Part shown: positions 32,808 to 40,900 of the stretch, piece by piece
Layout of the letters: the number at the start of each line of letters is the position of its first letter
How positions within the stretch are numbered: position 1 is the first letter of the stretch
NCBI GenBank assembly: GCA_016201275.1
Contig: JACQDB010000090.1
Span: forward strand, 1-64,000
DNA: 64,000 nucleotides
Origin: Acidobacteriota bacterium
GTDB lineage: Bacteria; Acidobacteriota; Blastocatellia; UBA7656
Direction: 5' to 3'
Translations under genes and position numbers: made by a program
Notes under the pieces: model-generated
Databases searched by the model: none
Seen by the model: the letters and a program-made list of their open reading frames with translations, nothing else
Told to the model about the DNA's origin: nothing

Positions 32808-34121
32808 ATGCAGTTTAAAACCAAGATTGCCATCGTTGTGTTTTCTACGATTGTTGCCTGTTATGCGATAATCGGCAGTTTCATGTCACGGTCTAGTCAG
32901 GCCGTCGCACGCGGCACCCAATATGCCCAGAGCGGCATTTTTGATGATGTGTTGAAACACATTGTTGAAGATTATGTCGAAGAGCCGGACTTGGAAAAAG
33001 TCCGCTTGGGAAGTTTGCGCGGACTGGCCGAAGGACTCGACCCGTACAGCGCTTATCTGACTCCGGACCAAGCCAAGCAATACAATCCTAAAACCGCGCA
33101 GGGCGAAACCGGTCTGATAGTTTCCAAAGTCGCAGGCTTTGCCTATGTGGTGGCAGTGTTGAAAGGTTCGCCTGCCGAACAGTCGGGCATCCACGAAGGC
33201 GATTTCATCGAATACATCGGCAAGCTGCCGTCGCGTGATTTAAGCCTTTACGAAACCCAACAACTTATCAACGGCGCGGTCGGCTCGACGGTTGAATTAA
33301 AAGTTCTGCATCGCGGCCAATCGCGCAAAGTCACCGTCACCCGTGGCAAAGTCGCCCAACCGGCCATCGAAGCACGCCTTGAAGAACCCGGCATCGGTTA
33401 TTTGAAAATCACCAGCCTGGTTGATGGCAAAGCCAACGAAATCAAAACGCAATTGAGCGAGTTGCTGAACAAAGGGGCGCAGAAAATTGTCTTAGATTTG
33501 CGCGGCGCGGCCAATGGTACGCTGGATGAAGGCGTTGCGGTGGCCAATTATTTCGTCGGCAACGGCACCTTGGCGCGCATCATCGGCAAAGGCGGCAAAG
33601 AAACCAAGACCTATACGGCAGACGCCAAAAAAGTTCTCTTTAACGGACCGTTGGCGGTGTTAATAGACAGCAGCACGGCAGGCGCAGCCGAAGTGATTGC
33701 GGCGGCGGTGCGCGACCAGAAACGCGGCGACCTGGTTGGCCTGAAAACTTTTGGCATCGGCAGCGAACAGCAACTCTTTTCGTTATCGGATGGCGGCGCG
33801 TTGTTGATTACCGTAGCGAAATACGCGCCCGGCAACGGCAAGCCGTTTATGGATGAGCCGATCAATCCCACTGAAAAGGTCGAACGCTTGGCCGAACCCG
33901 AAGTGGTGTTGCCTGATGGCGATGATGATAACGAGACCACCGAGCCATCACAACCGCAGACCGCGCCAAAGCCGGAAGCGCCGCCTGAAGATGTGCAGTT
34001 GAAGAAGGCCGTAGAAATCTTGAAACGCACTGCCGCCAAAGCACAGAGCGCAACAAAAACCGCCTTATTAAAAGCGCCGGTATCCAATCGCCGCGTCTCC
34101 GTTGAATCAACGATGATGTAA
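32808..34121 (+). CDS. S41-family (CtpA-like) protein lacking catalytic Ser and Lys
   Basis: CtpA-like proteins are exported C-terminal processing proteases. This 437-residue product has a signal or membrane segment (about 5-26), a tail-specific-protease N-terminal part, one PDZ domain (about 100-180) and the S41 core (about 190-340). By alignment to CtpA/CtpB by eye, the catalytic Ser of S-A-S-E is Gly292 (TAGAAE) and the catalytic Lys of FGKG is Ile317 (FGIG), with the expected 25-residue spacing. It is therefore probably an inactive scaffold or adaptor. A Pro/Glu-rich linker and a Lys-rich tail follow. It is unpaired with any other gene, and a terminator follows. Confidence 0.9.
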   Translation: MQFKTKIAIVVFSTIVACYAIIGSFMSRSSQAVARGTQYAQSGIFDDVLKHIVEDYVEEPDLEKVRLGSLRGLAEGLDPYSAYLTPDQAKQYNPKTAQGETGLIVSKVAGFAYVVAVLKGSPAEQSGIHEGDFIEYIGKLPSRDLSLYETQQLINGAVGSTVELKVLHRGQSRKVTVTRGKVAQPAIEARLEEPGIGYLKITSLVDGKANEIKTQLSELLNKGAQKIVLDLRGAANGTLDEGVAVANYFVGNGTLARIIGKGGKETKTYTADAKKVLFNGPLAVLIDSSTAGAAEVIAAAVRDQKRGDLVGLKTFGIGSEQQLFSLSDGGALLITVAKYAPGNGKPFMDEPINPTEKVERLAEPEVVLPDGDDDNETTEPSQPQTAPKPEAPPEDVQLKKAVEILKRTAAKAQSATKTALLKAPVSNRRVSVESTMM

Positions 34122-34151
34122 AGAACCTATTGAACCTTTAAGTTTTCGGTC

Positions 34152-34194
34152 AAAGCCAAAGCCCGTTTCCCTTAACGCCGGCTTTGGCTTTTTT
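34152..34194 (+). terminator. Intrinsic terminator of the S41 gene
   Basis: AAAGCCAAAGCC (34152-34163) pairs with GGCTTTGGCTTT (34180-34191), running into a T-run. Confidence 0.9.
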
Positions 34195-34245
34195 ATTGCC
34201 GTTGGCGCAGCGCACTTCATAGCCATTACCGGCAAGCGCGTGCCG

Positions 34246-34440
34246 TAAATTGCCTCAGGGCAAACGCATCTAATTTTCTAGGAAAATAAGGATTTTAGTT
34301 TCAAGGGCTTACCAAGCCGGATACGACAAAGGGCAAATTTCCTCGGCTTTTGACAGAAACCTGAATTGGCGAAATTGCTCGAAAAATCGAAACCCTCGAT
34401 TTTATTGGGAATTTAGATGCGCTCGCCCTATAAATTGCCT
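34246..34440. mobile_element. MITE-like element with terminal inverted repeats and 10-bp direct repeats
   Basis: TAAATTGCCT occurs at 34246-34255 and 34431-34440. Just inside are imperfect inverted ends, AGGGCAAACGCATCTAA (34257-34273) opposite TTAGATGCGCTCGCCCT (34413-34429). Inverted ends between direct repeats are the signature of a small non-autonomous transposon. No transposase is encoded in the 175-base body. Confidence 0.6.
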
Positions 34441-34449
34441 CTATCCCTA

Positions 34450-34477
34450 TTGCACGCTAAAGGAAATCTGTTACTAT
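34450..34477 (+). promoter_or_regulatory. Promoter candidate for a small RNA
   Basis: TTGCAC (34450-34455), a 16-base spacer and TACTAT (34472-34477) lie directly upstream of two hairpins, the second of which is a clear terminator. Confidence 0.5.
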
Positions 34478-34483
34478 TTACAC

Positions 34484-34565
34484 GGCAGCAACGAACTGCC
34501 GATCTTCTCCAAGAGTGAGCGGAATGGTAGAGGGCGAGACGACAAAACGGCTCGCCCTCATTTTT
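34484..34565 (+). ncRNA. Candidate small RNA of about 80 nt
   Basis: A short transcript from the promoter above would contain a hairpin CGGCAG/CTGCCG (34483-34501), a single-stranded middle, and a terminator stem GAGGGCGAG/CTCGCCCTC (34530-34559) followed by ATTTTTATT. No open frame of note lies within. It could be a free-standing small RNA or the attenuated leader of the large gene beginning 280 bases downstream. I do not recognise a known RNA family. Confidence 0.45.
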
Positions 34566-34847
34566 ATTCATTCATCCCCAAAACTTTTCGACTTGCCCGA
34601 AACCGCAAAGCATTTTACAATCGTCCACGTTGTTTCTCTATTCATTGGAACAACCCGGCGTGAGGTGAGCTTTACCACCTATCCGCGTCAACGCTTGCAA
34701 GTTGAACAACGTAGCAAGAATCCAGAACTCTTGAAAGCACCTGCGTCTCAGGCCGCTCCATTGAACACGGCAAAAGCGGATTGTCGGGCAAGACATTCTC
34801 TATCTTCTGTGGCTGGCTGAATCCACAATCAGTCAGGTATTGCGCTT

Positions 34848-37800
34848 ATGCTGCTTACCGGATGTCAAAATTTGCTTGATGTAGAAAAGCGTCTGCGAAA
34901 CGAGGTTCGTCATGTGACACTGCTTGGACAATTGTTCACGGAACAAGACGCGTCGATTTTGCAGGGTATGGTTTTAGAGAAATTCCTGAATGATTTTTCG
35001 GAACTAGAACGGCTGGGAGAATTAACCTTCTCCTGTTTTTTAGTGGCCATGGGAATTGGCGAATATAATCAAGGCACCTACTGGGCAAAAATAGAAAACC
35101 ATTTAAAAAAATCCGGCGGCAACTGGCAGCACCGCTGGGGCGAGCTATTCCTAAAGACCATCCGTAAGTACCACCTTACAGACTTTCCTCATGCCAAAGG
35201 GCATAAATATGTTACGCCGATTCTTTTGCATGGCGGCATTCCTGATAATTGTTTACAGGATTTCTTCAGTAAAGTTTTATACCCGATAGTCAGTGGGAAG
35301 TTGGATATTGATTCCCACAACCCTGAAGAAATTGTTGTGGAATGGAAGAATAAGGCTTCATATTATGCAACGACGGACAAGCCTGTGCGCCGTTTTCTTG
35401 AAGAAGGCGGCAAGCCTGCGGCTGATTTTTTGAGTCGTTGTCTGGAGATGGTTCGCGCCGCTCATTACGAAACACAATTTTTATCAGGTGAAGAATTGGG
35501 TATTCCCCATCGCGTTGCCGAACGCTTCAAACAATGGTGGAAAAATTATCTTCAGCCTACCTTGACCGAAAGTCACATCGCACTACGTCGTCCGCGCATT
35601 GAGTTCATCTCGCGCTACGGCGAAGTGCGCTGCACCATAATGGAGCAAACGCTTGCCAGCAACTCCAACGCGCCCGTTTCCCTACACGCCTTCGCAGATG
35701 GCACACGCCTTCTCTCTCAAGAACTGGATTGCTACAGGCGCTCAACATCAACCCTCACCGAGCCTGTAGAATTCCTCTTGCCGCCTGCTCATGACTACAA
35801 AATCAAGATACAGCAAGCTCCGCATATTTCGCGAGAATGGATTTTCAAAGGACTTGATGAGAATGCTTGGTTAGCCTTCGATGATAAAGATAATCTCATT
35901 TGTGCAAGCGAATTGCCGCACGCTTGCTTCTGGTTGATTCTGCACAAAGATGTGAAGTTCGCGTCCAATATTCGCATTATCGAACAAACGGAAGGCGCGG
36001 ATGCTTGGCGTGATTACCAAGGCTTTTTCATTGACGCATTGGAAGCCGAATCGCTGGCAATTCTCAAAGATAAGCAAACGATTCCTCTACCGTTGGCGAA
36101 AGATAAAGAGGCACAACTGTGCGGAAAAATCCTTGAAGGTTGCAGCGTTAATGATGTGCCGATTTATTCAGGGCAATTGCCCGTGCTGCAAATTCCCATA
36201 GCTTCTTGGAGTGATATTGATAGCTGGTACGTAGTGGTTGAAGAATTGTCGCATCGTTGGTTATCAAGAAAGCAAGTTGCTCTCAGCGAAGCCTTGCACA
36301 AAGCCGCAGACGGGAAAGCCATTCTGCATCTCGAACATCCAAAATTATTAGGCAATACGACATTGGGCGAGTTTCGCCTAAAGCTGCGCTCACGCGGTGC
36401 GTTGGGACGCGACAAACAATTTCAATTTGCGTTCATTCGAGATGTTGACTTTGAGTTTACCCGCGCCTTCTATCTGGCAAAGCAAACGCCAAAACTCACC
36501 CTCCTGACATCTTCAACCATCAAAGTTCTGTCGGAAGATGTCTCAACCATAATCCTCGGCAGCGCAGGCTCTTTTGAGATAACCAACAAATCCCAAGCTC
36601 GACAATTCACCTTGAACTTACAAAGCGAAGACCATCGAAAATTGCCGATTACCTTTAAGATTCCGCGACTGCGTTGGGCATTAAAAGATTTCGCCCACCA
36701 ACTCTCTACAGGTTGGCTTGATAAACCGCGAGAAGTTTCGTTTGACGATTTTGCGGCAAGCGACGAAGCCGTTTTAGTCATTGAATCGCCTTTGAAAGAT
36801 GGGACTATTGGCGTACTCGAATTGGAAGGCGCAGATCATCTGAGCGAGCAAAAAATTCGCCGAGGCGAAGCGCGGTTTGACTTGAGCCGCTTCAATGATT
36901 CGCTGCGTAGTTTGGCAAAATCGCTGGCGAAATTTCGGCTTTCATTTGTTGTTGGCTCGAACCATTTGCCTGCCGTCTATCCATTGTCTGTGCGTACTCG
37001 TTGGCTTGTCGAAAGCTTGGAGTGCCGCGACATTCGCACGGTGTCTCTCCAATGGAAAGATGCGGGGCATTTCAACAATCGCAAGCTGCGACTGTGGGAT
37101 TTGCGCCGTGTATGGCAACCGCCTAAAGAATATCGCATCCCTGATGGCGTATCCGAATTGACCATTCAAGAAGATGCTGCGTCGCTTCCCGCAGGACGCT
37201 ATCGCGCAGAGTTATTTTTAGAGAGCCAATACGCAACCGCACCGCCCGCTTTGCCGCCGCGAAAAAACGGCAAAGATATTTTTGATCTAGCGATTGGGCG
37301 CGAAGAGATAGACAGCTATTTGCTGGTCGCGCCCTTTTCGTTTCGGCGTTATCTGACTAGCAAACTCGCCGGATGCGAAGAGACCTTTGATTGGCATACC
37401 TCAACCATTGCCGATGAATTTATGCGCTATTCTTTGACCAGCGAAGAAATGGACACACTGTTTTACACGCTGCTCTTTCTGGCGCAAAATAACCAGGCAG
37501 CCATCGCCAAAACCATCTGGTTCACAGACCTGCATCAGCAAGCCAAACAGGAAAGCCTTAGAGACGCTTTGCGAGAACGCATCAAGCAATTTGCTCAACG
37601 TGGCGACGACACCACAAAGGCAGAACTCCGAAAGCTCTGTCAAACTATCGGCGTTGCGGTCAACGCGCTGATGCCTTTCGCTATTGAGTCGAAAGTGAAT
37701 TTCGACAATAAAATCGCGCTCTATAAAGGCATTCGGAAATGGACAGCAAGCAACTCCAGAAATCTCAAAGAAGAACCTTGGGATTTAATTTCTCTCGGCT

Positions 37801-37889
37801 ATGTGAACTCACAGTCTCGAATCGTTCATCTGTCTTTCCTTGATAAGATGGAGAAAGCGCCGGATGACGCGCCTTTGAGCGGCTATTGA
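34848..37889 (+). CDS. Large uncharacterised protein paired with a DUF1998 helicase (DruH-like candidate)
   Basis: The 1013-residue protein has no signal peptide or membrane helix, so it is cytoplasmic. The N-terminal 250 residues are alpha-helical, with a conserved-looking KYVTPILLHGGIPDNCLQDF. The middle and C-terminal parts are beta-rich. No enzyme motif is visible. It is 24 bases upstream of a 1627-residue helicase, in the same direction. That two-gene layout matches Druantia type III (DruH, DruE), and the N-terminal block resembles the STY4851/ECs_5259 family as I recall it. By analogy it would be part of an anti-phage complex. Codon use looks more AT-rich than in neighbours, at least to 35500, in line with transfer. 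Confidence 0.85.
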   Translation: MLLTGCQNLLDVEKRLRNEVRHVTLLGQLFTEQDASILQGMVLEKFLNDFSELERLGELTFSCFLVAMGIGEYNQGTYWAKIENHLKKSGGNWQHRWGELFLKTIRKYHLTDFPHAKGHKYVTPILLHGGIPDNCLQDFFSKVLYPIVSGKLDIDSHNPEEIVVEWKNKASYYATTDKPVRRFLEEGGKPAADFLSRCLEMVRAAHYETQFLSGEELGIPHRVAERFKQWWKNYLQPTLTESHIALRRPRIEFISRYGEVRCTIMEQTLASNSNAPVSLHAFADGTRLLSQELDCYRRSTSTLTEPVEFLLPPAHDYKIKIQQAPHISREWIFKGLDENAWLAFDDKDNLICASELPHACFWLILHKDVKFASNIRIIEQTEGADAWRDYQGFFIDALEAESLAILKDKQTIPLPLAKDKEAQLCGKILEGCSVNDVPIYSGQLPVLQIPIASWSDIDSWYVVVEELSHRWLSRKQVALSEALHKAADGKAILHLEHPKLLGNTTLGEFRLKLRSRGALGRDKQFQFAFIRDVDFEFTRAFYLAKQTPKLTLLTSSTIKVLSEDVSTIILGSAGSFEITNKSQARQFTLNLQSEDHRKLPITFKIPRLRWALKDFAHQLSTGWLDKPREVSFDDFAASDEAVLVIESPLKDGTIGVLELEGADHLSEQKIRRGEARFDLSRFNDSLRSLAKSLAKFRLSFVVGSNHLPAVYPLSVRTRWLVESLECRDIRTVSLQWKDAGHFNNRKLRLWDLRRVWQPPKEYRIPDGVSELTIQEDAASLPAGRYRAELFLESQYATAPPALPPRKNGKDIFDLAIGREEIDSYLLVAPFSFRRYLTSKLAGCEETFDWHTSTIADEFMRYSLTSEEMDTLFYTLLFLAQNNQAAIAKTIWFTDLHQQAKQESLRDALRERIKQFAQRGDDTTKAELRKLCQTIGVAVNALMPFAIESKVNFDNKIALYKGIRKWTASNSRNLKEEPWDLISLGYVNSQSRIVHLSFLDKMEKAPDDAPLSGY

Positions 37890-37913
37890 CACCCCAAAAA
37901 TAGCGGAGGTTTC

Positions 37914-40900
37914 ATGCAACAACTCAATCCTATTCTTGCGACTCAACGCATTCACCAATCCTACGCCAGATATTTGCAGACGCTTTATCCAATTGCTGAC
38001 GCTGAATTGCAACAACAGTTCAGGCAAATGCTTGCCGACAAACAAAAGCTTGTTAAAGGTCCTTATCTCGAAGCCACGCCGCCTTACCAAACAACCGGCA
38101 ACATCCATGACTTGATGAAGCAAGGTGTTCTTTCGCCGCTTTTTTCTGCGTTGCAGCACGGCAGCCTATCTCTTGAACGACCGCTCTACAAACATCAGGA
38201 ACAAGCCGTTCGCAAACTTGTCAACAATCGCAATCTGATCGTTGCCACAGGAACGGGCAGCGGCAAGACGGAAACTTTTTTGATCCCGATTCTTCATCAT
38301 CTGCTGGAAGAAAAACGTCGCGGCACCTTGTCAAAAGGGGTTCGCGCGCTCTTGCTTTATCCCATGAATGCGCTCGCCAATGACCAGATGAAACGGCTAC
38401 GCGCAATTTTGCAGGGCTGCGAATTTATCACCTTTGGTCGCTACACGGGCGACACCAAACAAAAAAAAGAAGACGCCGAAAAAGACTTTCAAGAAAACAG
38501 CAAAGGCGAACCGCGCATAAAAAATGAATTGCTCTCGCGTGCAGAGATGCAAGCCGCGCCGCCGCACATCTTGCTGACGAACTATGCCATGCTCGAATAC
38601 CTTTTGCTGCGCCCTGACGATTCGATTTTCTTTGATGGCGAGGAGGCGCGCCATTGGCGCTTCATCGTGATGGACGAAGTTCATACCTACGATGGCGCGA
38701 AAGGCATTGAAACGGCTATGCTGCTGCGACGGCTCAAAGACCGCATCGCGCAAAGCGAGCAGGGGCGCATTCAGTGCATAGGCACAAGCGCAACTTTGGG
38801 CGGTGGCAGAAAAGACTTTCGCGATGTAGCACGATTTGGCAAACAACTCTTTGACGAACAATTTGAATGGCTTGAAGACGACACCAACCGACAAGATGTC
38901 GTGGAAGCCTCACGCTTGATGCTCAAGCAAGATAGCGTTTGGGGCGTTCCGCAGCCGCAGTTTTATCAAGCCGCGCAAGATTTGCTTGACTCTACGGCTG
39001 CCAATATCGCCAAGCTTTCCATGCTTGCTCGCGCCTGTGGCGTACCGCATGAGGTGATTGAAAAAGCCGCGTTGTCTTGCAACGACGCAATACAACATTT
39101 TTTGTACAACCTGCTTTCAGGAGACGAAAATCTTGTACGACTGCGCCAGTTGCTGCGCGGCGACGCAACCCAAAGCAATAAGCCCATGTTGCTGAAAGAG
39201 GCTACAGGAGCCATTTTCAAGGCAGATACGAATGCTGAGATAAGCTTGACGGCGTTGGTCAATCTCGCAGTACAGGCGAAACCGGAAGGCGAACATGCGC
39301 CGCTTCTGCCTGCTCGTTACCATCTTTTCGCTAAGGCTTTGGAAGGCGGCTTCGTGGCTTTTGGCGCAACCAAACGACTGTTTTTGAATCGTCGCAAACA
39401 GACGGATGACCAAGAGCCTTTCGCCGTATTTGAAATGGCAACCTGCAAGCGTTGCGGCGCGATTCATGTTGTCGGAGTTATCGAAAAAGATGCCAAACGC
39501 TTGCTGCAATCACAAAAGATTAGCGAAGACAATTACGAACGAGCGCAGTTCTTTTTGCTGAAAGAAAATCCTCTCGACGAGCTTGATGAAGATGAAGAGG
39601 TTGCCGAACCCGATAGCGAAAGCGAAGACCAAGAGGAGGCGCACAAGCTCTGCGTCAAGTGCGCGGCGATTGATAGAGTCGGCGCGATGAAGACGCTTTG
39701 CGCTTGCGGCAGAAAGTGGGAGCGCACAGTTATCAAAATTTCAAATGAGAAAGGCGTGGCCACGCATTGCCGTTCGTGCGGTTCACGCAGTCCAAATTTA
39801 GTCATGCGATTTTTGACAGGGCAAGACGCCCCGGCAAGCGTTCTTGCGACGGCGTTGTATCAGGAAATCCCTGAGCGCGAAGTTCAACAGGCGACCGCAA
39901 ACGACGAAGATGACGAATATGGGCAAGCATTGGATGAAGTAAAGTTGGCGCGGCGACTGCTCATTTTTTCAGACAGCCGACAGAATGCCGCGTACTTTGC
40001 GCCGTATTTGGGCGACATCACTTATCTGCCGATTCTCTGGCGACGATTGATTATTCGCGCCCTGCAAAAACATGAGCGGGAGTTTATCAAAGGGCATTGG
40101 CAGGTCGAAGACTTAATTGAGCCGTTGCGAAAAGAAGCGCAAGAGTGCGGCATCTTTGACACTAAAATCAGCCGACGCGGACAAGAGCGCGAAGTGTGGA
40201 AATGGGTAATGCTTGAGCTAATGGCGCAAGACAGGCGCAACAGTTTGGAAGGTCTAGGACTGGTGCAATTCTCCATTGCCAAACCGCAAAATTGGCTTGC
40301 CGGTAAAACGCTTCAAGCGTTGCTGTTGCCGTATAATTTCAGCGATGCCGAAGTATGGCAACTCTTTGAAATTCTGCTGAACAGCTTTCGTTTGCAAGGC
40401 GTGATTCTGTTTCCCGATCAGGTGTCGCCCGATGACGAGATATTCAAACCGCGCAACCGCGCTTACTACTTTCGCAATCAAGGCGCGGTGAAAAATAAAC
40501 AGGTTTACAGTTGGTCGTCACCTGCAAAAAGGCGGCTCAATCGCCGACTTGATTTCGTGCAAAAGCTGTTGCAGCAAGGCGCGACCAACGAGGATATTCA
40601 AGAATTAGCGAAACAAATTTTGCATCAGGTTTGGCAGAATCTAACCGACTCGCCTTTTTGGAAAAATCATTTCAGCGACACACCGATTCAAGGTGAAGGC
40701 AGAGCTTACCAACTTCGTCACGATTGCTGGGAGATAGCGCCAACATTCGATGCCTCACAAAACATCTGGCACGAGTGCGATACTTGCGGCAATCTTTTCA
40801 ATCATAACTTGCGCGGCGTTTGTCCGACCTACAGATGTGAAGGGACGTTGCGCTCGTGCAATCCCGAAGAAACCAAGCGCGACAATCATTATCGCTATCT

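Noticed and set aside
34515-34820. Open frame of 101 codons upstream of the 1013-residue gene
   Set aside because: It begins before the terminator hairpin and crosses it, has no ribosome site and no recognisable sequence.
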